A stretch of DNA of 64,000 nucleotides from Leptofilum sp041987425 (GTDB lineage Bacteria > Chloroflexota > Anaerolineae > Promineifilales > Promineifilaceae), in contig JBHIWP010000004.1 in assembly GCA_041987425.1 (NCBI GenBank), positions 16,199 through 80,198 on the forward strand, given 5' to 3'. Position 1 is the first letter of the stretch, and the number at the start of each line of letters is the position of its first letter. Below are positions 34,859 through 43,578 of this stretch, piece by piece. The translations under genes were made by a program, and so were the position numbers. A model generated the notes under the pieces. It was not told the DNA's origin, searched no databases, and was given only the letters and a program-made list of their open reading frames with translations.

Positions 34859-34887
34859 TTGTTTTGGGGCGCTGTTGGCTGTACATT
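34859..34887 (+). promoter_or_regulatory. Possible promoter for mnmA (near-leaderless)
   Basis: TTGTTT (34859-34864), 17-base spacer, TACATT (34882-34887). Transcription would start only about 3 bases before the mnmA ATG at 34897, which has no ribosome-binding site. The rest of the gap 34697-34858 holds nothing I can identify. Confidence 0.4.
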
Positions 34888-34896
34888 AGGCGCATC

Positions 34897-36069
34897 ATGA
34901 GTGAGATGAAGCAGAACGGCAAGAAAAAGCGGGTAGTGGTGGCGATGAGTGGCGGGGTGGATAGCTCCGTGGCGGCCGCACTGCTGGTGGAGCAGGGCTA
35001 CGACGTCATCGGCATGATGATGCGCCTGTGGAGCGAACCGGCCAGCGGTGCGTCAGCACCCGCCAACCGCTGCTGCACCCCAGACCAGATGGCCGACGCC
35101 CGGCGCGTGGCGGGCCTGTTGGGCATCCCCTTCTACGTGGTGGACGTGCAGGACCACTTCCGCCAGACGATCGTGCAGTTTTTTATTGACGAGCACGCAC
35201 ACGGCCGTACCCCCAACCCCTGCATCGAATGCAACCGCCAAATTCGCTTCACTTATCTGCTGGAGCGGGCGCTGGCGCTGGACGCTGACTACTTAGCGAC
35301 CGGCCATTACGCCCAGGTGCGCCACACACCCAACGGTTACCAGCTGCTCAAAGGGCGCGACGAGCATAAAGACCAATCCTACGTGCTGCACGTGCTGGAC
35401 CAGGAAAAGTTGGGCCAGGTGCTCTTTCCCATCGGCGGCTACACCAAAAGCGAAGTGCGCCAGCTGGCGCAAAAGTTTGGTCTGCCCGTTGCCAGCAAGA
35501 GCGAAAGCCAGGATTTATGCTTCCTGGGCGACGGTGATTACCGCCGCTTTCTAAACGAATACAGCCAGAAGGCCAGCCAGCCCGGCCCCATCCTCTCCAG
35601 CAGCGGCGAGGAGCTGGGTCAGCACGAAGGGCTGCCTTTTTATACTATCGGTCAGCGCAAGGGGCTGGGCATCTCTGCCAGCGTACCGCTGTTTGTGTTG
35701 CGCAAGGACGTGGCGCGCAACGCCCTTATCGTCGGGCCAAAGTCGGAGCTAGGGCAGCAAACGCTCATCGCTCGCGACGTGAGCTGGCTTAGCGGCCGTC
35801 CGCCGCAGGAGCCTATTGCGGCGCAGATTAAGATTCGTTACAAGGCAAAAGGCATTCAGGGTGAAGTGGTGGATTTGGGAGACGGCCGTTCCCAGGTGAC
35901 CTTCCACGAACCCGTCTTTGGCGTCACGGCTGGTCAAGGGGCCATTTTCTATGATGGCGACGTGTGCCTGGGCGGTGGCATTATTGCCGACGGGGTAAAT
36001 TTGCTGGCTGATACGACTCCCACCGCCGCCCCAACCCTTCAACTGGCCGACATTCAGGTGCGCCCATGA
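34897..36069 (+). CDS. mnmA: tRNA-specific 2-thiouridylase MnmA
   Basis: 390-residue enzyme that thiolates U34 of Lys, Glu and Gln tRNAs using persulfide sulfur. PP-loop AMSGGVDSS; first catalytic Cys in NPCIECNRQIRF; second catalytic Cys in SQDLCFLGDGDYRRF; the C-terminal beta-barrel starts near FYTIGQRKGLGI. Start ATG 34897 (MSEMKQNG) or 34906; both lack a ribosome site. Pairs functionally with the upstream cysteine desulfurase. Overlaps the next gene by 4 bases. Confidence 0.95.
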   Translation: MSEMKQNGKKKRVVVAMSGGVDSSVAAALLVEQGYDVIGMMMRLWSEPASGASAPANRCCTPDQMADARRVAGLLGIPFYVVDVQDHFRQTIVQFFIDEHAHGRTPNPCIECNRQIRFTYLLERALALDADYLATGHYAQVRHTPNGYQLLKGRDEHKDQSYVLHVLDQEKLGQVLFPIGGYTKSEVRQLAQKFGLPVASKSESQDLCFLGDGDYRRFLNEYSQKASQPGPILSSSGEELGQHEGLPFYTIGQRKGLGISASVPLFVLRKDVARNALIVGPKSELGQQTLIARDVSWLSGRPPQEPIAAQIKIRYKAKGIQGEVVDLGDGRSQVTFHEPVFGVTAGQGAIFYDGDVCLGGGIIADGVNLLADTTPTAAPTLQLADIQVRP

Positions 36070-36338
36070 TGACTGCCGCATCTGGTCTGATCCTCGGCTT
36101 TTTGTTGGCGACCGCTTACGGCGCGGGCTTTCACCTGCTGCTGGGCGGCCCGGCACGCCGCATTATCCTTTACCTGGTGGCGGCCTGGATTGGCTTTGCC
36201 CTGGGCCACGTCGTGGGCGATTTGTTGAACCTCAACTGGCTGCGCCTGGGAGCGCTGCAGCTGTTCAGCGCCAGCGTGGGGGCCTGGGTGGCTCTGTTTA
36301 TCAGCCGGTGGTTGGCAGGGGATACGGCCGTTACCTGA
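36066..36338 (+). CDS. Unrecognised three-helix membrane protein coupled to mnmA
   Basis: 90 residues with hydrophobic helices at about 5-24, 33-50 and 60-82, including GAGFHLLLGGPARRIILYLVAAWIGFALGHVVGDLL. The start is inside the mnmA stop (ATGATGA), so translation is coupled. No family recognised. The C-terminal TAV is encoded by an ACGGCCGT. Confidence 0.7.
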   Translation: MMTAASGLILGFLLATAYGAGFHLLLGGPARRIILYLVAAWIGFALGHVVGDLLNLNWLRLGALQLFSASVGAWVALFISRWLAGDTAVT

Positions 36339-36355
36339 TTAGATATCCCTCCCCT

Positions 36356-36384
36356 TTGAAGCCGCCGTGCTTTAATGCTATACT
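36356..36384 (+). promoter_or_regulatory. Promoter for the YtxH operon
   Basis: TTGAAG (36356-36361), 17-base spacer, TATACT (36379-36384), then a leader of about 30 nt with CAGGAG before ATG 36422. Close match to a housekeeping sigma promoter. Confidence 0.7.
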
Positions 36385-36421
36385 TGCCCTACATTTTCCA
36401 ACAGAAATTTGAAACAGGAGC

Positions 36422-36892
36422 ATGACATCCGCCTTGGATAGCCCGACGTATACACCCGCCCCCGGCCCTGCGCCGGAACAGAAGAAGCTGATCGCTGTCA
36501 AACCAGTTTATATTGCCCTCGCCGTGATTTTGGCGCTGGTGCTGTTGATTGGTTCCGTTTGGGGCATCATCTGGCTGGCCAGCAACCAGGCTGCAACCAT
36601 CGAAGCCGTACGCGATGTGCTGCTGATTGCCCTGGCCCTTGAGTCTTGTCTCTTTGGCATCGTCTTGCTCTTTATGCTGCTAATGATTATTCGTCTGGTG
36701 AACATGTTGGAATTTGAGATAAAACCCATTTTAGAGAAAACTAACGAAACCGTTGGGACCATTCGCGGAACCACCACCTTTGTCAGCAGAAACGTCGTCC
36801 GGCCCGTCACTGAAGCCAGAGTACATGCAGCGGGCCTACGGCAAGCCATCAAATCCTTGTTTGGCAATCCGCGCAATAACTTACCTCGGTAG
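36422..36892 (+). CDS. Membrane protein preceding YtxH, function unknown
   Basis: 156 residues. A Pro/Thr-rich N-terminus is followed by two membrane helices (about 28-54 and 65-93) and a C-terminal amphipathic region (EFEIKPILEKTNETVGTIRGTTTFVSRNVVRPV) resembling DUF948-like general-stress proteins that often precede YtxH genes. That resemblance is loose. CAGGAG precedes the start, and the stop is 9 bases before ytxH, so the two are an operon. Confidence 0.7.
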   Translation: MTSALDSPTYTPAPGPAPEQKKLIAVKPVYIALAVILALVLLIGSVWGIIWLASNQAATIEAVRDVLLIALALESCLFGIVLLFMLLMIIRLVNMLEFEIKPILEKTNETVGTIRGTTTFVSRNVVRPVTEARVHAAGLRQAIKSLFGNPRNNLPR

Positions 36893-36901
36893 GAGAGAAA
36901 A

Positions 36902-37276
36902 ATGAGCGATAATTCAAATGATCTTGGTGCATTCTTAGCAGGATTTGTCATTGGCGGGCTTGTTGGGGCCGCCACGGCCATTATTTTAACGCCCCAGTCG
37001 GGTGAAGAAACCCGCTCCTTTATAGCCAACAAGAGCAACGAACTGATGCAATCTGGGGGAGCCAGAGTACAGCAGGTTCGTGAATCGGCCGAAGCTTATG
37101 GTCAGGAATACCTGGATAAGGCTGGCTCTACGTTTAGCCACACCCGCCAGCAGATGAAAGATGTAGGCGGGCGCGTGCAGGAACAGGCAAGAATTGTGCT
37201 GGACAAAGGAAAAGAACAGGCTTCTCAGCTAAGCTCACGGAACAACAATGACGATCCCAATGGGCTTAGCGCGTAA
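36902..37276 (+). CDS. YtxH-domain stress protein
   Basis: 124 residues. The N-terminal YtxH motif AGFVIGGLVGAATAIILTPQSGEETR (one glycine-rich helix and TP-x-SGEETR) is followed by a long charged, Gln/Ala-rich amphipathic helix to the end. YtxH proteins are general-stress, membrane-anchored proteins of unknown mechanism. AGGAGAG provides the ribosome site. Last gene of the unit from the 36356 promoter. Confidence 0.88.
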   Translation: MSDNSNDLGAFLAGFVIGGLVGAATAIILTPQSGEETRSFIANKSNELMQSGGARVQQVRESAEAYGQEYLDKAGSTFSHTRQQMKDVGGRVQEQARIVLDKGKEQASQLSSRNNNDDPNGLSA

Positions 37277-37334
37277 ACGGCCGTTTCCAACACCCTGTTG
37301 CCGACAAACAGCCAACCTTATCCCTTAACAATTT

Positions 37335-37363
37335 TTGAACAACTGAGTCTGTAACCGTATAAC
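37335..37363 (+). promoter_or_regulatory. Promoter of relA leader
   Basis: TTGAAC (37335-37340), 17-base spacer, TATAAC (37358-37363). Transcription would start near 37370, leaving an 80-nt leader that contains two hairpins. Confidence 0.65.
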
Positions 37364-37367
37364 TTTT

Positions 37368-37437
37368 GGCTGCGGCAGCTTGTTATTGCTCCGCTAGCCA
37401 TTTGCAGACAGGCGTCTCCTGGTGGAGTCGCCTTTTT
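37368..37437 (+). promoter_or_regulatory. Structured relA leader with terminator-like hairpin
   Basis: A first hairpin (37371-37400) pairs GGCT-GCGG-c-AGC with GCT-CCGC-t-AGCC. A second, AGGCG(t)CTCC-TGGT-GGAG(t)CGCCT (37410-37433), is followed directly by T runs (to 37437) and lies only 13 bases before the relA ATG. Because the promoter is upstream, this hairpin would terminate the relA transcript unless disrupted, i.e. an attenuator. No leader-peptide or T-box motif is seen. Confidence 0.55.
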
Positions 37438-37450
37438 GCATGTAGCCACC

Positions 37451-39676
37451 ATGACCCAACTATCTCTCATCTCCATTACTGAACTGTTAGAAAATCTGGC
37501 CAACGGCCAAACAGCCCAACAGGTACAAAAAGCATACGAATTTGCCAGCCGCATCCACGACGGCCGTAAGCGTGAATCTGGTGAACTTTACATTGAGCAC
37601 GATCTGGCCGTAACCCAAACCATGAGCCAGCTTGGGGTAGATACCCCCACGCTTATTGCCAGCATGCTGCACGACAGCTTGCTGCCCCACACCGGACAAA
37701 CGGTCGAAACCATTCGCTACCACTTTGGCGCAGAACCGGCAGCGCTGATCGAAGGACTGGAGCACCTTTACGCCTATGCCAGCGAGGCCCAATACCAAAA
37801 GCTGCGCGATCCTGTAGCTGATCGCAAAACGCTAGAAGGCGTACGCCGCGCCGTGCTGGCCATCATCGAAGGCGACATTCGCGTCATTCTCATCCGTATG
37901 GCCGACTGCCTGCAAGATTTGCGCAAAGCCAGCAACCTGCCGCCAGAGCAGCGATACATTATTGCCAATGAAGCCATGAGCGTATATGCACCCCTGGCAA
38001 ATCGGTTGGGCATCTGGCAGCTTAAATGGGAGCTTGAAGATCTGGCTTTTCGCTATCTGGAGCCAGAAAAATACAAAGAAATTGCCAGCCAGCTGGCGGC
38101 CCGTCGCGCGGAACGCATGGAAAATATTGAAGGCGCGGTGCAAAAGTTACAGCGCGTCATTCGGGAAAATGGCTTGCAGGGCAGCGTAACCGGCCGTTCA
38201 AAACATATCTACTCCATTTATCGCAAAATGGTGCGCAAGCGACTGGACTTTGACCACATTTACGATATTCAGGCGCTGCGGGTGATATTGGAACCAAAGG
38301 ATAAAGCCAGCTACGAGAAAAAAAACCTGAAAGAAAAAGAAGAGGAAGATCGGTATCTGTGCTACCAAGCGCTGGGGCTGGTACACAGCCTGTGGCAGCC
38401 CATTCCTCGCGAATTTGACGACTATATTGCCGCGCCCAAGGCCAACGGATATCAATCGCTGCACACGGCCGTTATCGACACGAAAACTGGCGAAAATCTA
38501 GAGGTACAGATTCGCACCCGGCGCATGCACGATGAGGCCGAAAAAGGCGTTGCTGCCCATTGGGCCTACAAAGAGGACGGGGGCAAGGTTGCCAGCTCCG
38601 TGAAAAAGCGCATTGATGGCCTGCGCGAGCTGTTGGCAACGCTGCAAGATGATGAGCGAGAGGACGATGACGCCCTGCTGGAACATGAAATTTTAGCAGA
38701 ACGCATTTACGTCTTTACCCCCAAAGGCGACGTCATTGACCTGCCCGTTGGCTCCACGCCCATCGATTTTGCTTATGCCATTCACACAGAAGTGGGCCAT
38801 CGCTGCCGGGGGGCGCGCGTAAACGGCAAGATGGTTAGCCTGGATTACGTGCTGAAGTCCGGCGAGCGGGTGGACATCTTAACCACCAATCGGGGCGGCC
38901 CAAGCCGAGACTGGATGAATGCCACCCTGGGCTATACGGGCAGCACCCGCACCCGCAGCAAGATTCGGCAATGGTTCCGCAACCAAGAGCGCGAGCAGAA
39001 CATCTTGCAGGGGCGCGAAGTGGTGGAGCGGGAGCTGCGCCGCCTGGGCCTTGCAGAGGCGTATACCGTTTCTGATATTGCCAGCGCCCTAAAGTTTGAC
39101 GATGAAGAACAATTTTTAGCCAAAGTAGGCTTTGGCGACATTCAGAGCAGGCAGATTAGCGGGGCCATTGCCCTGATGGAAAAGAACCTGCACCCGGACG
39201 ATGAGCTACGGCCGTTGCTGCTACAAACGCCCCAAAAACCGAAAGGGCTTACCATTTCCGGCATTGGCGGCCTCTATACACGCATGGCTAAGTGCTGCCA
39301 GCCCATTCCCCCCGAGCCAATTACGGGCTTCATTACTCGGGGTCAGGGGGTCACTATTCATCGTGCGGACTGCACGCAAGTGCTGAACATTTCGGAACCA
39401 GAACGGCTGATCAAAGTAGAATGGGGCGAGGATTCGGCCGTTTATCCCATTCCTATTGTGCTGAAAGCCTACCGCCGCCCCAACATCATCGAAGAGATCG
39501 TCGCTATTCTACGCGGCCAGAAAATCAACGCGCCCAAGACCAAAACAACGTCCGTAGGCAATGTCATGACCATTTCGCTGGTAGTGGAAGTGAAAAGCCT
39601 GGAGCAGCTCAACTGGCTTCTGCAAAAGCTAGAATCGCTGCCCAACGTCATTGAGGCCTATCGCCAGCGCTGGTAA
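37451..39676 (+). CDS. relA: RelA-type (p)ppGpp synthetase with degenerate hydrolase domain
   Basis: 741-residue long RSH enzyme making (p)ppGpp from ATP and GTP/GDP. HD domain about 25-175; synthetase about 230-350 (GRSKHIYSIYRKM, YQSLHT); TGS about 415-480 (YVFTPKGDVIDLPVGSTPIDFAYAIHTEVGH); ZFD/helical region with CCQPIP; C-terminal ACT about 660-741. In the HD domain H36, H50 and H74-D75 remain, but the catalytic ED pair (HDxxED in hydrolases) is replaced by L78-P79 (HDSLLPHT). The synthetase carries E321-F-D-D324, the ExDD motif of monofunctional RelA, instead of RxKD. A charged insertion (KASYEKKNLKEKEEED) precedes it. ATG 37451 follows the leader hairpin and has no evident ribosome site. 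Confidence 0.93.
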   Translation: MTQLSLISITELLENLANGQTAQQVQKAYEFASRIHDGRKRESGELYIEHDLAVTQTMSQLGVDTPTLIASMLHDSLLPHTGQTVETIRYHFGAEPAALIEGLEHLYAYASEAQYQKLRDPVADRKTLEGVRRAVLAIIEGDIRVILIRMADCLQDLRKASNLPPEQRYIIANEAMSVYAPLANRLGIWQLKWELEDLAFRYLEPEKYKEIASQLAARRAERMENIEGAVQKLQRVIRENGLQGSVTGRSKHIYSIYRKMVRKRLDFDHIYDIQALRVILEPKDKASYEKKNLKEKEEEDRYLCYQALGLVHSLWQPIPREFDDYIAAPKANGYQSLHTAVIDTKTGENLEVQIRTRRMHDEAEKGVAAHWAYKEDGGKVASSVKKRIDGLRELLATLQDDEREDDDALLEHEILAERIYVFTPKGDVIDLPVGSTPIDFAYAIHTEVGHRCRGARVNGKMVSLDYVLKSGERVDILTTNRGGPSRDWMNATLGYTGSTRTRSKIRQWFRNQEREQNILQGREVVERELRRLGLAEAYTVSDIASALKFDDEEQFLAKVGFGDIQSRQISGAIALMEKNLHPDDELRPLLLQTPQKPKGLTISGIGGLYTRMAKCCQPIPPEPITGFITRGQGVTIHRADCTQVLNISEPERLIKVEWGEDSAVYPIPIVLKAYRRPNIIEEIVAILRGQKINAPKTKTTSVGNVMTISLVVEVKSLEQLNWLLQKLESLPNVIEAYRQRW

Positions 39677-39746
39677 AGGCAGCGGTAATCGGTGAGCAGT
39701 AAACAGTAATCAGTGGCCTTGCTTGACGAATAAGGGCGCTCGAAAT

Positions 39747-40283
39747 ATGGAACGCATTGTTGTGGTGGGCACAAGTGGATCGGGGAAGACGACTCTGGCG
39801 CAGCAGCTGTCGTCCTGCCTGAATTATCCTCACATCGAGCTGGACAGCCTGCATTGGGGCCCCAACTGGACAGAAGCGCCTGATTTTGCCCAGAAAGTGG
39901 CGCAGATGGTGGAACGGCCGTATTGGGTGCTCGACGGTAATTACAGCCGCGTACGGCAAATCATTTGGCCGCAGGCAGATACCATCGTCTGGCTGGATTA
40001 TTCCATTTGGGTATGCTATTGGCGCATGGCGCGGCGGGTGTTTAGGCGCGTCTTTTTGCGCCAGAAGTTGTGGAATAACAATCGAGAAACATTTCGCGGA
40101 CAATTTTTGTCCAGGGATTCATTGTTTGTCTGGATCCACCAAACGCACGGCCGTCGGCGAGAAAAGTACGCCACCCTGATGCAGGAAAATCTTTATCCGC
40201 ATCTTACCTGGATTCGCCATCCCACGCCCCAAAAAGCAAAGCAGGGGTTAAAGGAAATTTGCAGCCCTAAGTTACTGGCGTAA
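39747..40283 (+). CDS. P-loop nucleotide kinase-like protein (FlaR/topology-modulation type), copy 1
   Basis: 178-residue adenylate-kinase-like P-loop protein. Walker A GTSGSGKTT at residues 8-16, HIELDSLHWGPNW after the second strand, and WVLDGNYSRVRQIIWPQADTIVWLDY, which are the family hallmarks. Basic lid RRVFRRVFLRQKLWNNNRETFRGQF. The substrate is unknown. I start at ATG 39747; an upstream extension into the CAGTAATCAGTGG repeat is unlikely. Paralogue of the gene at 43579. Its 3' end overlaps the convergent kinase by 12 bases. Confidence 0.8.
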   Translation: MERIVVVGTSGSGKTTLAQQLSSCLNYPHIELDSLHWGPNWTEAPDFAQKVAQMVERPYWVLDGNYSRVRQIIWPQADTIVWLDYSIWVCYWRMARRVFRRVFLRQKLWNNNRETFRGQFLSRDSLFVWIHQTHGRRREKYATLMQENLYPHLTWIRHPTPQKAKQGLKEICSPKLLA

Positions 40284-41213
40284 CAACTTCTGGATGCGTT
40301 TGTAGCACCAGCCGCGCCAGTCATATTCGCTTTTGCTGTAGGCAACGGTCGTTAACGTCTTGATCATCTCAAACAACTTTCGTCGCTGAGTATCGATCGT
40401 TGTGCCATACCCCTCACAAAAAGCGTCCCACCCCCCAGGCAGCACGCGCAAATACCAGGAAATCAGCGCCAGATCAACTTCGGGCAGCCAGCCGCGCGCC
40501 AGTTCAAAATCGAAGATTGCCCGGAAATGAATACGGCCGTCTCGCACACAAAAACGCATATTTCCCCCATGCAAATCAAAATGCGTGAACCTGGCTGGCT
40601 CCCTCTCATCAAGTAGCGGCAGACGCGCCTGCAACCAGTCTGTAATCGGCTTTTCTTCTCGTTTGGCCAGGAAACCAAGCTCAATAGCGCGGCCCAACAT
40701 ATGCTGTGCTTCCTGTTGGGTAAACAGGCGTGCATTGTGCAGATGCGGATTCGGGCGTGGTCCCGCCAATAAACTGAACTGCGGCAGCTCAATTTCATGC
40801 AGGCGTCGGACGGCCTTACCGGCATCTATCAGTGCTTCCAGCAGACCGGATTCAGTGTCCGGTTGGCTCCGCCTGTAGGCAGGTGGTAGCGCGGGAATAT
40901 CAGCTGCCGCTGGAATGAAGTCGGCCAGATTAATACCCGGCAAATAATCGACAATGAGCAACCCTTCCCCCATCTCCGGCAGCGCCAGCAACAACCGGGG
41001 AGCTGGTGCTGCTTCCAGTTTTTGATGAATCATACGCAGGGCAGCTTCTTCATTGGCAAAACGAGACGCTTTACGAGCAAATCGCAAATAGGCTTGCCGT
41101 GGCTCACCAGCCTGGGGAATTAGGGTCACAAGATGGGGGTTTGTGGGGTCGTGCAGCAGGTCATGATAACCGTGGGCACGAACAGCCATCCTTAGGTCCA
41201 CTTCACCACCCAA
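40272..41213 (-). CDS. Aminoglycoside-phosphotransferase-fold kinase
   Basis: 313-residue small-molecule kinase of the APH/choline kinase fold. Catalytic loop HFDLHGGNMRF (HxDxxxxN) and metal-binding Asp in FDFELARG are intact; the N-lobe is reduced. Such proteins phosphorylate antibiotics, choline, homoserine, fructosamines and other substrates; nothing here shows resistance. Start at ATG 41213 without a strong ribosome site. Confidence 0.8.
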   Translation of the reverse strand: MGGEVDLRMAVRAHGYHDLLHDPTNPHLVTLIPQAGEPRQAYLRFARKASRFANEEAALRMIHQKLEAAPAPRLLLALPEMGEGLLIVDYLPGINLADFIPAAADIPALPPAYRRSQPDTESGLLEALIDAGKAVRRLHEIELPQFSLLAGPRPNPHLHNARLFTQQEAQHMLGRAIELGFLAKREEKPITDWLQARLPLLDEREPARFTHFDLHGGNMRFCVRDGRIHFRAIFDFELARGWLPEVDLALISWYLRVLPGGWDAFCEGYGTTIDTQRRKLFEMIKTLTTVAYSKSEYDWRGWCYKRIQKLLRQ

Positions 41214-41257
41214 AACATAATTCTCTATGCTTCATCGATACAGGTAATATCACTTAA

Positions 41258-41476
41258 TTATTGCACCGTGCCCATTTCATCTAGCTGAACGGTCTCTTTG
41301 CCTTCGGGTGTGTGCAGCGTAAGACGCCACGTTTTAAGCTCGTAGCGGAATTCCTGCATCCACTCTTGCGGCGTGTCGGCATTGTAGACGAGGTGGCCCC
41401 ACACGGCCGTTTCATCTCGCCCCCTCAAACGCAAGCTGGCCTCTTGCCAGCGACAATAATAAACAAGTGGTTTCAC
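41258..41476 (-). CDS. Small hypothetical protein (72 aa)
   Basis: Start GTG 41476 is favoured by GAGGAAG 5 bases upstream. Reads VKPLVYYCRWQEASLRLRG and is rich in Trp, Glu and Thr, probably a small beta-rich protein. No family recognised. It lies between the APH-like gene and a dispersed repeat. Confidence 0.55.
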   Translation of the reverse strand: MKPLVYYCRWQEASLRLRGRDETAVWGHLVYNADTPQEWMQEFRYELKTWRLTLHTPEGKETVQLDEMGTVQ

Positions 41477-41521
41477 GTATCTTCCTCTAAAAATCGCGGT
41501 GCAGAGCCGCACAGAGAGCAC

Positions 41522-41549
41522 AAAAATCTGCGCTAATCTGCGGATTTTT
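41522..41549. repeat. Dispersed inverted repeat AAAAATCTGCG
   Basis: AAAAATCTGCGCTAATCTGC followed by GGATTTTT: inverted ends and an internal tandem (ATCTGCG). It overlaps the stop codon of the ABC exporter and probably doubles as its terminator. Same family as 16797 and 27851. Confidence 0.65.
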
Positions 41550-43311
41550 ATCCCTCGATCGCTTCATATTGCTCAAAAATGCGTCGGTAGGCCACGGAGC
41601 TAAGCATGAGTTCCTCATGCGTGCCCACCGCCTCCATGCGCCCTTTGCGCATCACCACCACCTTGTCTGCCCAGCGAATCTGGGACAGGCGATGCGTGAT
41701 CAGAATCGTCGTCTGGTTGGCCGCAGCACGCACAATTGCCTGCTGAATCTGGTCTTCCGTAGCGCTGTCCACGGCGCTGGTGGAATCGTCCAAAATGAGG
41801 ATGCGCGGCTGCGTGAGGAAGGCGCGCGCCAGCGCCAGACGCTGCCGCTGCCCGCCAGAAAGCGTAACGCCGCGCTCACCAATGACCGTTTCATAACCGT
41901 CCTTAAAGTGCAAAATAAAGTCGTGGGCCTGGGCCGCCTTGGCCGCCTCTTCGATCATCTGCTGCGTAGCGCCCGGGCAGCCAAAGGCAATGTTCTCGCC
42001 CACCGTGCGCGAAAATAGGAAAATGTCTTGCTCGATGATGGAAATTTGCCGCCGCAGCGCCGCCAGATTCCAGTCACGCACGTCAACGCCGTCAATGAGG
42101 AGACGGCCGTTTGTCACGTCATATGTCCGGTTAATAAGCTTGGCCAGCGTGCTTTTGCCTGAACCAGTCTGGCCCACAATTGCGACCGTCTGCCCCGGCT
42201 CAATAGCAAAATCAATGTCTTGCAGCACTGGCGATCCACTTACGTAGCCAAACGTCACCTCTTCAAACCGCACGGATCCTTGAATTTCGGCCTGATGTCC
42301 TGCTGCATTTTCATCCAGCACCGTCTCCGTGTTCATCAGTTCCAAGATACGGCGCGCGCCAGCCAGCCCCAATGAAACTCGTGAATAAGCCAGCAGCGAA
42401 ATAAAAGTTGGAAAACCAAACAAAGCCAGCAGCCCCATGTAGGCAATCACGTCACCGACGGCTATCTGCCCAATCTGAAAGAGATAAAGCGCGTGCAAAA
42501 AGCCAAGCCCCTGTGTAATGCCCAGCAGCAGCAGCGGCAGAAAGCGGGCCTCAATTTTGCCTTGCTCAACGGCCGCATCCCGGTACTCCGTTGCGTTTTC
42601 GTTGAACAGACCAATTTCCTGCGCCTCTTGCGCCGTGCTTTTCACCAGCTCAATGCCATCAATGGCTTCAGCCAGCCGACTGTTCATGCTGCCAAATGCT
42701 CGCCGTACGTGATCGGCAATCCCTTGCAGCACGTTCAGATACCGCATCACCGCCAGAACATAAGTGATGATGAAAAATAAAGGTGCCGCCGCCAGCTGTG
42801 GGTGATAGCCTGGCGCCACCAGCAGCGGCATAATCATAAAGTTCGCCGATCCAGCTACCAGATTCACTCCGGGATTCATCAACAAATTTACTTCATGCAC
42901 GTCATTTGTGGCTCGCGCCATCGTGTCGCCCACGGGCTGCGAATCATGAAAAGCGGTGCTTTTGCCCAGCAAGCTAACGTACAGCTCTTCGCGCATGTCT
43001 CGCTCAAGCCGTTCACCCAGCACGGCGCTGGAAAAATTCCGACCCAATTGCAGCACCGCTCGCACGGACTGGCTGATCACGACCCCCAGGGCCATCCAGC
43101 CAATGGTGCGCAGATCCGGCGGTGTTGCCAGGGCCGCATCGAACGCAATGCCAATGAACACCGGCACAACGGCCGCTAAAGCCGCGTTGCCAAATGCGCC
43201 AACCAACATGCCTGCAATTAACAATTTATGCTGAGAAAGGTGGGATAAAACCCAACGACTGGTGGTACTTTGGTCAGTCTGGTGTGATCTATTAACGTCA
43301 AATTCACTCAA
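41548..43311 (-). CDS. ABC exporter, fused membrane and ATPase domains
   Basis: 587-residue half-transporter. Six membrane helices (about 30-310) precede the ATPase with Walker A GQTGSGKST, Q-loop IEQDIF, signature LSGGQRQR, Walker B ILILDDSTSAVD and the switch His in ITHRLSQI. The catalytic Glu after Walker B is Asp, as in degenerate-site subunits of heterodimeric exporters (e.g. the TM287 and BmrC types), yet no partner is adjacent. It may therefore pair with a distant subunit or work slowly as a homodimer. Substrate unknown. Confidence 0.9.
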   Translation of the reverse strand: MSEFDVNRSHQTDQSTTSRWVLSHLSQHKLLIAGMLVGAFGNAALAAVVPVFIGIAFDAALATPPDLRTIGWMALGVVISQSVRAVLQLGRNFSSAVLGERLERDMREELYVSLLGKSTAFHDSQPVGDTMARATNDVHEVNLLMNPGVNLVAGSANFMIMPLLVAPGYHPQLAAAPLFFIITYVLAVMRYLNVLQGIADHVRRAFGSMNSRLAEAIDGIELVKSTAQEAQEIGLFNENATEYRDAAVEQGKIEARFLPLLLLGITQGLGFLHALYLFQIGQIAVGDVIAYMGLLALFGFPTFISLLAYSRVSLGLAGARRILELMNTETVLDENAAGHQAEIQGSVRFEEVTFGYVSGSPVLQDIDFAIEPGQTVAIVGQTGSGKSTLAKLINRTYDVTNGRLLIDGVDVRDWNLAALRRQISIIEQDIFLFSRTVGENIAFGCPGATQQMIEEAAKAAQAHDFILHFKDGYETVIGERGVTLSGGQRQRLALARAFLTQPRILILDDSTSAVDSATEDQIQQAIVRAAANQTTILITHRLSQIRWADKVVVMRKGRMEAVGTHEELMLSSVAYRRIFEQYEAIEG

Positions 43312-43578
43312 ATTTCTATCTCTTTGCTTTAGGATGACACCACTTGGTCTTAATAATTTTCATCAATCTTCTATCGTAACCGTTCGTAACCATTTTGTCC
43401 GGTTTCCGATAACCATGAATCTGTTCATTACTGGTAGTCCATGAACATCCAAAACTCTTTACTAAAAGAAAGCTGGCCACCATCTCTGATCACCACCGCT
43501 ATGGAGATCGATTATCGCACACAGCAATCTTTTAAGCATCTGGATAAATTGATGCGCCCTTGGGAGGGGCCTGTTAGG

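Noticed and set aside
37368..37437. T-box riboswitch ahead of relA
   Set aside because: No AGGGTGGNACCGCG element or specifier loop; only two hairpins are visible.
40272..41213. Aminoglycoside resistance gene
   Set aside because: The APH-fold kinase motifs are general; nothing points to an antibiotic substrate.
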